Part shown: one piece after another, positions 26,723 through 35,692 of the stretch | Numbering within the stretch: position 1 is the first letter of the stretch | Layout of the letters: each line of letters opens with the position of its first letter | NCBI GenBank assembly: GCA_023393165.1 | Contig: JAEWMJ010000004.1 | Coordinates: 1 to 64,000 of the forward strand | Source: Bacillota bacterium | Lineage (GTDB): Bacteria > Bacillota > Clostridia > Christensenellales > Christensenellaceae | Direction: 5' to 3' | DNA length: 64,000 bases | Notes under the pieces: generated by a model | Told to the model about the DNA's origin: nothing | What the model saw: only the letters and a program-made list of their open reading frames with translations | The model's database searches: none | Translations under genes and position numbers: made by a program

Positions 26723-29098
26723 ATGTATGCAATGTTGAATACGATTACGAAAATTAAAGCGATACCAGTGACGCAGAGAGTCCAAAAACTGCGTCTGGAG
26801 ACGCTTAATGAACCGCACCGGTTATCGGTGGAGCAGGCAAAAATTATTACGGATACTTATCGAACGCATAAGAATGAGCCACGTATCATCCAGAGAGCGT
26901 GGGCTTTGAGAGCGACGATGGAAAATATTACGATACACATCGCGGACGGCGAGCTGATTGTGGGTAACCGCAGCAAAGAGATAGGAGCCGGAGTCGTTTT
27001 TCCGGAAGGGGGTATTGGCTGGCTGACGCGTGAGATCGATACGCTGGAGACAAGGTCGCAGGATCAATTTTTGGTACGGCCTGAGGACAAGGAATATTTT
27101 GAAAGCGTTCTGGTTCCCTTTTGGCAGGGCATGACGTTAGAGGATAATATCTATGCATCTCTTAGCCAGTCCACTCGGGACCGGGAGGTTGTGGGAAAAC
27201 TGAACCAGAAGGATCATGCCCAGGGGCATATCTGTCCGGATGTGAAACGCTGGCTGGACTACGGTCCATCAGGGCTGCTTGAGATGGCCAGGGAACGGCT
27301 TGACAGTGCACCGCCGGAAAGCCGGCCCTATTATCAGGCGACGATCCTTGTGCTGGAGGGCGCTGTGCGGTTTATAGCACGATATGCCGAACTTGCCGAA
27401 AAACTGGCGATGACGTCCGGGGAATTCCATTCGGATTATAATAAAATTGCAAGGATCTGTACCCGGCTGACACATGGCCCTGCGGAAAGCTTTCATGAGG
27501 CGCTCCAGATGCTATGGTTTCTGTTTGTGCTGTTGCAGATGGAATCCAACGCCTCCTCTTTTTCGCCCGGCCGTGTGGACCAGTACCTCTATCCCTATTT
27601 TATTGAGGACTGTCAGTCCGGAAAGATGACACTGTCAGAGGCACAAGAACTAATCGACGTTCTTTTCATTAAATTCAATCAAATTGTGTATATGCGCAAT
27701 GCGGATGATGCCGCATTTTTTGCGGGATTTCCGATCGGCTTCAATATGGCCATCGGTGGCCAGCTTCAGGATGGGAGCAACGCAGAAAATGAACTGACAC
27801 ATCTATTCCTGCATGCGCAAAGCCATGTTCGGATGCGCCAGCCGAATCTCTCGGCGCGTGTCTACGAGGGGTCTTCTCAGGAGTACCTGACTCATGTGAC
27901 CGAGGTTATCGCTCTGGGAACAGGTATGCCTCAGCTATTCAATGATGAGGCGGTAATCCCGGCTTTGGAGTCTGCAGGATATTCGGAAAAGGATGCTAGA
28001 AATTATGCCGTCGTGGGTTGCGTGGAACTGAGTACTCAAGGCAACGCGTTGGGCTTCAGCGACGCGGGGATGTTTAACCTTGTAAAGGTCTTGGAACTGA
28101 CGCTCAACAACGGTGTGGATATGCAGACCGGGAAGCAGATCGGCCTTCCACTGGGAACGCTGGAGGGATTTAAGACCTTTGAAGAATTGGAGGCGGCGTT
28201 TGCCAAACAGATTGACTATTTTCTGGAAATCATGGAAGCGGGCCTTAATGTTATCGAGCGGATACACCGACAGTATATGCCGTCTCCGCTGCTGTCCTCC
28301 GTGATCGACGACTGTCTGGAAAAGGGCGTGGATGTGACGGCTGGGGGAGCGGTCTATAATAAATCCGGCATTCAGTTGATCCAGATTGCCAATGTGGCAG
28401 ACAGCATGGCGGCTCTTAAGCACTTGCTGTATGACCAGAAAAAAGTTTCCGCTGCGGTGCTGCTGCACCAACTGCCTCATAATTATCCGGATGAAAAAAT
28501 CCGGCAGATTATGCTCACTCATGCCCCTAAATATGGCAACGATGTTGAGTGGGTCGATGAGATCGGGGAGAAATGGGTCGAATACTTCAAAGAAAGGCTT
28601 TCCGCCTACAGTAATTATCGTGGCGGAAATTATACAATTGGTCTATACACGGTCTCCGCTCACGTTCCCATGGGACGGAATGTGGCGGCAACACCGGATG
28701 GCAGGAGAAACAAGGACCCTTTGGCCGACGGCGGATTGAGCGCCGTATATGGGCGCGATCAGAATGGTCCGTCGGCGCTTTTGCGCTCGGTTTCCCGGAT
28801 CCGTTCGATTAACGCTCCCAACGGCACATTGCTGAATATGAAATTTTCCCCAAAGATGTTCGAGTCAGAAGAAGGTATCAAGAATTTCTGCGCTTTGATC
28901 CGCGGGTTTATCGCCTTAAAAATTACTCACGTACAGTTCAACGTTGTCAACAAGGCGGATTTGATCGCGGCAAAAACAACACCGGAAAACTATCGGCATC
29001 TGCTGGTTCGCGTAGCGGGATACACCGCAAACTACGTGGATCTGAATCCAATACTGCAGGATGAAATTATTGCCAGAACCGAATACGGTTCGTTATGA
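26723..29098 (+). CDS. Glycyl radical enzyme 2 (dehydratase/lyase type)
   Basis: A 791-residue GRE. The glycyl loop RVAGYTANY places the radical at G766. The thiyl site is C433 in GCVE, with E435 and D447 at the spacing found in glycerol/diol dehydratases. H169 (GHICPD) is kept. The His-Ser pair seen in glycerol dehydratase is Ser-Ser here (S278-S279, NASSFSPGR). The catalytic acid-base set for water elimination or C-O cleavage is thus largely present, but the pocket differs. GAGG lies 9 bases before the ATG. Its activase is encoded 48 bases downstream and carries a ROK-like domain, which suggests that this GRE works on a phosphorylated carbohydrate. Confidence 0.9.
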   Translation: MYAMLNTITKIKAIPVTQRVQKLRLETLNEPHRLSVEQAKIITDTYRTHKNEPRIIQRAWALRATMENITIHIADGELIVGNRSKEIGAGVVFPEGGIGWLTREIDTLETRSQDQFLVRPEDKEYFESVLVPFWQGMTLEDNIYASLSQSTRDREVVGKLNQKDHAQGHICPDVKRWLDYGPSGLLEMARERLDSAPPESRPYYQATILVLEGAVRFIARYAELAEKLAMTSGEFHSDYNKIARICTRLTHGPAESFHEALQMLWFLFVLLQMESNASSFSPGRVDQYLYPYFIEDCQSGKMTLSEAQELIDVLFIKFNQIVYMRNADDAAFFAGFPIGFNMAIGGQLQDGSNAENELTHLFLHAQSHVRMRQPNLSARVYEGSSQEYLTHVTEVIALGTGMPQLFNDEAVIPALESAGYSEKDARNYAVVGCVELSTQGNALGFSDAGMFNLVKVLELTLNNGVDMQTGKQIGLPLGTLEGFKTFEELEAAFAKQIDYFLEIMEAGLNVIERIHRQYMPSPLLSSVIDDCLEKGVDVTAGGAVYNKSGIQLIQIANVADSMAALKHLLYDQKKVSAAVLLHQLPHNYPDEKIRQIMLTHAPKYGNDVEWVDEIGEKWVEYFKERLSAYSNYRGGNYTIGLYTVSAHVPMGRNVAATPDGRRNKDPLADGGLSAVYGRDQNGPSALLRSVSRIRSINAPNGTLLNMKFSPKMFESEEGIKNFCALIRGFIALKITHVQFNVVNKADLIAAKTTPENYRHLLVRVAGYTANYVDLNPILQDEIIARTEYGSL

Positions 29099-29146
29099 CG
29101 AATCAAAAAAGACGTACGATTCTACAGTATACCATTGGGGGAAACT

Positions 29147-31852
29147 ATGATTGGTGAAATCTTTGACATCGAGTATTTTGCATTGCATGATGGGCCGGGC
29201 ATTCGGACGACAATTTTTTTAAAAGGCTGTCCTCTCCGCTGTGTTTGGTGCCATAATCCAGAGGGGCTATCAAGAGGAAAAGATATTTGGGCAAAGCAGG
29301 AGAGCTGCATACATTGTGGGACATGTGCGGCAGTATGTCCGGAACAGGCGATCACCCTCTGGAAAGACGGCGTCCATATCGACCGTGAGAAATGCACCTT
29401 TTGCAACATTTGCGTTGAACAATGTCCTTCAAGATCCATATTAAGAATTGACCAAACGGTTGAAGTGGCGGAACTTGTGGAAAGAGTCAAAAGGGATAGT
29501 TTATTTTTTGAAAAGTCAGGTGGCGGCGTTACCATTTCGGGTGGAGAGGCGACGGCGCAACCGGCTTTTCTGTTGGAGTTACTCAAGCGTCTTAAGGAAG
29601 AGAATATCTCCACCGCTATTGAAACGTGCATGTATACGGACAGAAAAGTATTTGACGATATCTTCCCTTATATCGATTTTTTTATTGTTGACATTAAACT
29701 TTTTGATGAGGCGGCCCACAAAAAATATACTGGTGTTTCCAACCGGGTGATTCTGGACAATTTCAGATATTTAGCCGGACGCACAGACAATATCCAGGTC
29801 CGGATTCCGTTGATTCCGGGAATTACCGCCACCGAGGAAAATATCCGGGCAATTCGCTGTTTTGTACATGACGTGAATCCGAAGGTCCAAATCGAGCTTT
29901 TGAATTTCAATGATTTTGCTTCGTCGAAGTACACATTTCTCGATCAGAAATATTTTGATGATTCTCTAAGGGCATTTTCGGCATCGAAGTTTAAGGAGAT
30001 GAATAATTTGGTTAAGAACGTAAATTTGACGGAGAAGCCGCTTTACCTCACAGGCTTGCAGAAGGAAATCGGCGCGCTCCCGGCGGATAAACGTCAAAGT
30101 GTGAAGCTTCTTGCCCAAGTGGATGACCGGGGCAGAGTTCGGCCGTTGGAGTTTGTCATGCCGAAAGACGAGGCTCTGCGCAGCCGCTTGTCCCTATATG
30201 AACGCTACCTGCTGGCAATGATGGATAATATGGTCGTCTCGTTCGGCGGCAGCAAGCTTGAGCTGTATATTGATAAGACGGACATGGACTTGCTGTCGAT
30301 TGCACTCAGAAGTATTGCACAGTTCCAGGTCGATAATCCTCGAAACAACCGGACCGGATACGGTGTCTATGTCAACTACATCAACCGTATGAATACCTTT
30401 CTGGGGATTGGAAGGTTTCAGATTGTCCTGCGCGATATTTCGGAGTGGAAGGATATTCCTGAAGAACGCATTTACCGTATCTACGAACCGGAGGACGAGG
30501 CGCTGGCGAAAAGGCGGTTGTGCCGTTCGGCTATGGAACTGGAGGGGAAATGTATCTGTTCGCTGGATGTTGGGGGCAACTCCATCAAGGGCGCTGTGGT
30601 TAATAATGGAAAGATAGTACTGTTAAAAGAGCATCAATGGTATCCCACAGGGTGTACAACGTCGGAAGAAATGGCACATCCTATTATTCAGATGGTTCGC
30701 TTCCTTAGCATATGCACCGGCGTTTTGGAGGCGGGGCTTCAGGTTTGTACAGAGGCGATGGATCCGGCCTGCGCCTGTCAGATGCTGGAGGATGAGGCGG
30801 CGAAGATGGAAGACAGAGGCATATCTGCTTTAAGCCGGTTTGATTCTATCGTGATCGGATTTCCAGATATCGTTGTCCATAATAAAATTGCCGGTGGCGA
30901 ATCTCTGAAACAGCAGGGAATCAGAACAAATCCTGCGCTGGACTATGAGGTGGAATTTTTCAAGATGTCCGATCTGGATTTGCTGGTGTCGCCCTATGCT
31001 AAACCGGGAGCACCCGTGATTGTTCTAAACGATGGTAATGCGGCGGCGTACATCACTTCAGTGGAGATGGCGTTTTCTGGTAATAAAATCGCTGGCGGCT
31101 ACGGCATGTTTGCCAATACGATCGGTACGGAGATGGGGACCGGTTTTATCTCGGCTGGTGGGACCATTCAGGTTGTCCCTCTGGAGGGGTATCAGCATAT
31201 TATTGATCTGGGCAGTGAAAATGACAGTGTCTATGAGGCGCGCGACATGCGCAGTTCCAGAAACACCAATACGGATATTCCTGGGACTGTGCAGAAATTT
31301 ATTTCACAGCTTGGACTCTTTCGGCTGGCGGTAAATGCCATGAGGAAGTCCCGTGATCCTCTCTTGGATAAAATGATCGACGATGGCCTGATCGAATTCG
31401 AGCGCAAATCAGATAGAATTCGCCCGGTGATTCACCCAAAAGACCAGCGTGGCAAGATCACACGCATACTGATTGCCAGCCTGAACGAGAAAAATCCAGC
31501 CGTTGAGGAGGCATTCCGTACTATGGGCAAGGCGTTGGGCGTGCTGATGGATCAGGATAGGATGATCTTTCCTGAGATCGTTGTGCGGCGACTGCTCAGC
31601 GGAGGCATTATTGCCGATAATCGTGCGTTTGAATTGCTGCAGGATGGATTGCATACGCACAATGCCCGGTTTGAAATCCTGCGGCTTGATGAGAAAACCA
31701 TGTATTCTCCCCTGCTACAGAGTATGAAGGGCTGTGAACGGAACTTTAACGTGGCGATAGGCAGTGCGTATATAGGAAATCGTTTTCTGCTTGAAAAAGA
31801 GGAGGCGTATCAGACGTCCAAGGCTGGGGAGGATGGACAATTTTCGGAATGA
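29147..31852 (+). CDS. GRE activase fused to a ROK-like (ASKHA) domain
   Basis: A 901-residue single reading frame. Residues 1 to about 300 form a complete GRE activase: radical SAM C28-x3-C32-x2-C35, two auxiliary 4Fe-4S motifs (C54/57/60/64 and C83/86/89/93) and a GGGVTISGGEA loop. Residues about 300-465 are a segment I do not recognise. From about 467 a ROK-like ATPase domain follows, with SLDVGGNSIKGAVV, VLNDGNAAAYIT (catalytic Asp), NTIGTEMGTGFI and LLSGGIIADN. The ROK zinc motif is missing. Normal activases have about 300 residues. The ATG at 29147 has GGGGGA upstream; an in-frame TTG lies four codons earlier. It should activate GRE 2. The ROK part may phosphorylate the substrate or act as an ATP-dependent regulator. 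Confidence 0.85.
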   Translation: MIGEIFDIEYFALHDGPGIRTTIFLKGCPLRCVWCHNPEGLSRGKDIWAKQESCIHCGTCAAVCPEQAITLWKDGVHIDREKCTFCNICVEQCPSRSILRIDQTVEVAELVERVKRDSLFFEKSGGGVTISGGEATAQPAFLLELLKRLKEENISTAIETCMYTDRKVFDDIFPYIDFFIVDIKLFDEAAHKKYTGVSNRVILDNFRYLAGRTDNIQVRIPLIPGITATEENIRAIRCFVHDVNPKVQIELLNFNDFASSKYTFLDQKYFDDSLRAFSASKFKEMNNLVKNVNLTEKPLYLTGLQKEIGALPADKRQSVKLLAQVDDRGRVRPLEFVMPKDEALRSRLSLYERYLLAMMDNMVVSFGGSKLELYIDKTDMDLLSIALRSIAQFQVDNPRNNRTGYGVYVNYINRMNTFLGIGRFQIVLRDISEWKDIPEERIYRIYEPEDEALAKRRLCRSAMELEGKCICSLDVGGNSIKGAVVNNGKIVLLKEHQWYPTGCTTSEEMAHPIIQMVRFLSICTGVLEAGLQVCTEAMDPACACQMLEDEAAKMEDRGISALSRFDSIVIGFPDIVVHNKIAGGESLKQQGIRTNPALDYEVEFFKMSDLDLLVSPYAKPGAPVIVLNDGNAAAYITSVEMAFSGNKIAGGYGMFANTIGTEMGTGFISAGGTIQVVPLEGYQHIIDLGSENDSVYEARDMRSSRNTNTDIPGTVQKFISQLGLFRLAVNAMRKSRDPLLDKMIDDGLIEFERKSDRIRPVIHPKDQRGKITRILIASLNEKNPAVEEAFRTMGKALGVLMDQDRMIFPEIVVRRLLSGGIIADNRAFELLQDGLHTHNARFEILRLDEKTMYSPLLQSMKGCERNFNVAIGSAYIGNRFLLEKEEAYQTSKAGEDGQFSE

Positions 31853-31902
31853 ACTCTGCGGTGTGTGTAGGGCGATGCTGCGAACAAGAAAGGTGATTCT
31901 TT

Positions 31903-34311
31903 ATGAAGACAAAGCAGTTGCTTCCAGAAGGGATGGATAGAAGCACAAGGATAAAGTTTCTAAATACGCGGATGCGCGGCGTGAAGCCTTCCATCTGTAC
32001 GGACAGGGCGCGGCTGATTACGGAGAGCTACCGTATGACGGAGGGTCAGCCATACGTCCTGAGACGGGCGGAAGGATTGAAGTATGTTCTGGAAAATATG
32101 GATATTTTTATCGACGAAGAAGAGCTGATCGTCGGCAACCACGGTTCAAAGCCGCGCAGTGCTCCCATGTTTCCCGAAAGCTGCTCCTTTGACAGAAAGG
32201 AACTGGATCTGATGCCCGTGCGCAAGGTAGATACCCTTCAGATTACTAAAGAGCAGAAGGAGTACCTGCTTCATGATATATATCCGTATTGGCGGACTCA
32301 GAACACCGGCGACTTGTCGAGGTATTATTTTGACGACGAGGTGCTGCGGGTCCTGGATTCGCCGTATCGGGTATTCAACCCGCTCAGCCGGACCCGGAGC
32401 GGGCACGGGCATTATCTGCCTAACATCAGAAAGGTGATACGCTCCGGATTCCAACAGATCGAGAAAGAGGCCAGAGAGGGGCTGTCCAACTTGAATCTTT
32501 TGGAACCCGATTATTCCGATCGGATGATCTTTTATAAGGCGATCCTGCTCATCATCGAAGGGATCCGGACGTTTCAGAACCGGTTCGCTGAGCTTGCCCG
32601 CGAGATGGCGGACAAAGAGCCGGATGCCAGAAGAAGGCAGGAACTGCTCCTGATAGAAAAAAATTGCCGGCGTGTGCCATACTATCCGGCCGAGAATTTC
32701 TTTGAGGCGCTGCAGTCCTATTGGTTTACGCTGCTGATCGACTATATCGGGCAGAACGGCTCCGCCACTTCGGGTGGACGTCTGGACCAGATACTTTTAC
32801 CGTATTATGAAAAAGATATGGCTGCCGACACGCTGGCCCGGGAGGAGGCGCTGGAGTTGTTGGAAACGCTTTGGGTTAAGCACAGCGATGTGATAAAGGC
32901 CGGCAGCTATGAGACCTGCCGGAATAACGGCGGCTTTTCCACGGCATTCAACATCACTTTGGGAGGCGTGGACGAAAACGGCGAAAACGCAGTGACTGAT
33001 CTGACCTTTTTGTGCCTGGATGCGGAGAGGGATGTGTTCAATGCGGAGCCCAATACCAGCATTCGCATCTCCAAGAAAAACCCCGATTCTTATCTGAGAC
33101 GGGTGCTTGAGATATTGAAGGAGAAAGAGGGCGGGAAGATGCCGTTCTTTTCGGATGAGACGATTGTTCCTGCACTGGAGCGCGACGGCGTGAACAGGGA
33201 AGACGCTCTTAACTATGCCATTGTGGGCTGTGTGGAGCCGACTCCTTACGGCAACACATTCGGCAGCACAAACGCAGGTTTTTTCAATCTGGCAAAATGC
33301 CTGGAGCTGGCGATGACGGACGGAATGTGCCGGATGTCCGGTATGCAGATGGGGCCTCATACGGGGAATCTGACCGATTTTCACTGCATCGAGGACTTAA
33401 AGCAGGCTTACGAGACGCAGGTGAAACACTTTGTGGAGATGCTTGTACATTCCCTCAATGCCACGGAAAAGGTGGTTGGCGACTACACGCCCCATATCTA
33501 CTGTTCCATGCTGCTGGATGGCTGTATGGAACGGGGACGAGACTGTACAAAAGGTGGTGCCAACTATAACTATATCGGCGTACAGGGGGTGGGGATCGCG
33601 GATGTAGGCGATTCCCTGACCGCTATTGATATACTGGTGTTTCGGAGACAACGGTTTACGATGGAGGAACTTGCCGAGGCCCTTTCCGTAAACTTTGAGG
33701 GATGGGAATATATGCGTTCGCTTTTGATTAACGATGCGCCCAAATACGGAAACGCCATCCCTGAAGCCGACCGGATGGTGTCCTATGTGGCGAAGCAGTA
33801 CTGCGATTGCGTCAACAGCAAGAAAACGATTCGAGGAGGACATTTTCGGGCTGGATTGTTCTGTTTGTCATCCAATACCCCGTTAGGGCGGCAGGTTGGC
33901 GCTCTTCCCAGCGGCAGATCGGCCGGCACGCCCCTGGGCGACGGTGGTATATCGCCCAAGCATGGCATGGATATAAACGGGCCGGTATCTGCGGCGATTT
34001 CCGTTGCCTCCATCCCTCAGGCAGAGGGCCTCAACGGCGTGAACTACAATCTCAAATTTATGCCGTCTCTGTTGCGGACTAAAGAGGACCGGCAAAAGCT
34101 TGTCGAGTTTATTCGGGCATATTTTGAGTTGGGTGGGATGCATATCCAGTTCAATATTCTGACTACGGAGAAGCTGCGGGCTGCTCAGGAGAATCCAGAA
34201 CGCTACCGGAGCCTGGTGGTCCGCGTCGCCGGCTACAGTGCGTTTTTTGTAGAACTGGACAGAGATATCCAGAACGAGATTATTAGTCGGACGATATATG
34301 GAGAGGTATGA
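31903..34311 (+). CDS. Glycyl radical enzyme 3
   Basis: The 802-residue protein is a third complete GRE. The radical site is G777 in RVAGYSAFF and the thiyl site is C443 in GCVEP with E445. H170 (GHGHYLPN) is kept. At the other aligned dehydratase positions it has S287-A288 (NGSATSGGR) in place of His-Ser, and Asn at 457 in place of Asp. It therefore probably handles another substrate than GRE 1 and GRE 2. It begins 50 bases after the fused activase gene and is followed by its own activase gene. Base composition is visibly more GC-rich than GRE 1. Confidence 0.9.
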   Translation: MKTKQLLPEGMDRSTRIKFLNTRMRGVKPSICTDRARLITESYRMTEGQPYVLRRAEGLKYVLENMDIFIDEEELIVGNHGSKPRSAPMFPESCSFDRKELDLMPVRKVDTLQITKEQKEYLLHDIYPYWRTQNTGDLSRYYFDDEVLRVLDSPYRVFNPLSRTRSGHGHYLPNIRKVIRSGFQQIEKEAREGLSNLNLLEPDYSDRMIFYKAILLIIEGIRTFQNRFAELAREMADKEPDARRRQELLLIEKNCRRVPYYPAENFFEALQSYWFTLLIDYIGQNGSATSGGRLDQILLPYYEKDMAADTLAREEALELLETLWVKHSDVIKAGSYETCRNNGGFSTAFNITLGGVDENGENAVTDLTFLCLDAERDVFNAEPNTSIRISKKNPDSYLRRVLEILKEKEGGKMPFFSDETIVPALERDGVNREDALNYAIVGCVEPTPYGNTFGSTNAGFFNLAKCLELAMTDGMCRMSGMQMGPHTGNLTDFHCIEDLKQAYETQVKHFVEMLVHSLNATEKVVGDYTPHIYCSMLLDGCMERGRDCTKGGANYNYIGVQGVGIADVGDSLTAIDILVFRRQRFTMEELAEALSVNFEGWEYMRSLLINDAPKYGNAIPEADRMVSYVAKQYCDCVNSKKTIRGGHFRAGLFCLSSNTPLGRQVGALPSGRSAGTPLGDGGISPKHGMDINGPVSAAISVASIPQAEGLNGVNYNLKFMPSLLRTKEDRQKLVEFIRAYFELGGMHIQFNILTTEKLRAAQENPERYRSLVVRVAGYSAFFVELDRDIQNEIISRTIYGEV

Positions 34312-34374
34312 GGCAGCGTTATGTCCAATGGGTGTCTGGAAGTTGGCGGATTGTAAAGATGTGAGGCGATAAGT

Positions 34375-35283
34375 TTGCTCAAAGGCAATATATTTGATAT
34401 ACAGGGCTACAGTATCCATGACGGGCCGGGGATCAGGACAGTCGTTTTCCTGAAAGGTTGTCCGTTGTGTTGCAAATGGTGCGCCAATCCGGAGTCGTTT
34501 GAGATGCGGCCGCAGTTGTATTTTCTGCCCTCCCGGTGTATCGGCTGCCAAAGCTGCGTGCGCGCCTGTCCAAATGGGGAAGCCGAATGGCGGGATGGCC
34601 GTGTCGGCATCGATTTTCAGAAGAGCTATGGGTCCGACCTGGCTTGGACGGCAGTGTGTCCCTCCAAAAGCCTGATCGTAAAGGGGGCGGAGTACACCGT
34701 TCCGGAGTTGATCGGGCGCTTTGAAGTGGAAAGGCCGTTTTACAGGAATGGGGGCGGTATCACACTCTCCGGGGGAGAACCATTTGCGCAACCGGAATTT
34801 ACTCTGGCGCTGCTGCGTGCGTGTAAAAAGGCCGGCTTTTCCACTGCGGTGGAGACGGCCTGTGCCATAAAACCGGAGTATTTGCTGGAGGCGGTGCCTT
34901 ATGTAGACTGGTTCCTGTGCGATGTGAAGCATATGGACAGTGCAGTCCATAAAGAATGGACGGGCGTTGGAAATGAACAGATTTTAGATAACCTGGCGTT
35001 GATCAGGCGCTCCGGAGGACGTGTGTTCGCCCGAACACCGCTGATTCCGGGTGTGAATGATAACGCTAAGGACATTGAGGCAATTATGCGTTATCTTAAA
35101 GCGTGCGGTATCAGGGGATATCAGGTTTTGCCCTTCCATCAATACGGCAGCGGTAAATATCTGGCTTGCGGACTGACATATCCCTGTCACGATATGCGGC
35201 CGCCGGATGCGCACACGGTAGAGAAGATTGGGGATTTGATCCGGGCTAATGGTTTTACCAACCGCTTTGAGGAGTGTTCCTGA
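34375..35283 (+). CDS. Glycyl radical enzyme activase 3 with only one complete auxiliary cluster motif
   Basis: The 302-residue activase has the radical SAM motif C29-x3-C33-x2-C36 (CPLCCKWC) and the first auxiliary motif C55/58/61 with C65. The second ferredoxin motif has lost its CxxCxxC; only C95 is left. In this fold C95 can complete cluster I, so cluster II is probably absent. The start is TTG 34375 with GAGG eight bases upstream; no ATG gives the conserved N-terminus (GNIFDIQGYSIHDGPG). It should activate GRE 3 encoded 63 bases upstream. Confidence 0.88.
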   Translation: MLKGNIFDIQGYSIHDGPGIRTVVFLKGCPLCCKWCANPESFEMRPQLYFLPSRCIGCQSCVRACPNGEAEWRDGRVGIDFQKSYGSDLAWTAVCPSKSLIVKGAEYTVPELIGRFEVERPFYRNGGGITLSGGEPFAQPEFTLALLRACKKAGFSTAVETACAIKPEYLLEAVPYVDWFLCDVKHMDSAVHKEWTGVGNEQILDNLALIRRSGGRVFARTPLIPGVNDNAKDIEAIMRYLKACGIRGYQVLPFHQYGSGKYLACGLTYPCHDMRPPDAHTVEKIGDLIRANGFTNRFEECS

Positions 35284-35336
35284 GTTTGCTCCATGACGTG
35301 CCATTATTTTTGATATTAAATATTTGGAGGGCATAA

Positions 35337-35669
35337 ATGAATATATGCAGATACTTGGACACCGCGATCCTGAAACCAGAGATGACTCAAGAGCAGGCAA
35401 GGCAGGCGATTTTAGAGGGCATTGAACTGAAGTTCTATACCGTATGCGTCCGTCTCTGTGATATTCCCATGGCCGTTGAGCTGTGCCGGGGCTGGGTGAT
35501 GCAAAGTTAAACCGTCAGGCGGTATCCGGACTATGCCAGAACCAAGCTGTTTGCTGACATGAAGGTGGATCGCATCGGCATAGGATGCAGTTCGGCACGA
35601 AAGATTGTTGAGGGCGAGAATGAAGCTGGGCAGGGTGGAAGTCGCTCTGATTTCCAGCAGAATGAGTGA
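35337..35669 (+). pseudogene. deoC: deoC (deoxyribose-phosphate aldolase) with the central part deleted
   Basis: The first 57 codons read as a DeoC N-terminus (YLDTAILKPEMTQEQARQAI, then TVCVRLCDIP) and end at a TAA at 35508-35510. In the same frame directly after the stop comes a DeoC-like C-terminus (DRIGIGCSSARKIVEGE), the phosphate-binding end of the barrel. The central barrel with the Schiff-base Lys is missing, so the product cannot be an aldolase. A good ribosome binding site (TTGGAGG) is still in place. An intact relative would have cleaved a deoxy-sugar phosphate made in this pathway. Confidence 0.8.
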
Positions 35670-35692
35670 TTTTAGAGTAGGAGTATGAATTT

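Noticed and set aside
33883..34950. A 355-codon minus-strand frame across GRE 3 and activase 3
   Set aside because: It spans two well-supported genes on the other strand and their gap, with no family match. It is explained by GC-rich codon use of the real genes.
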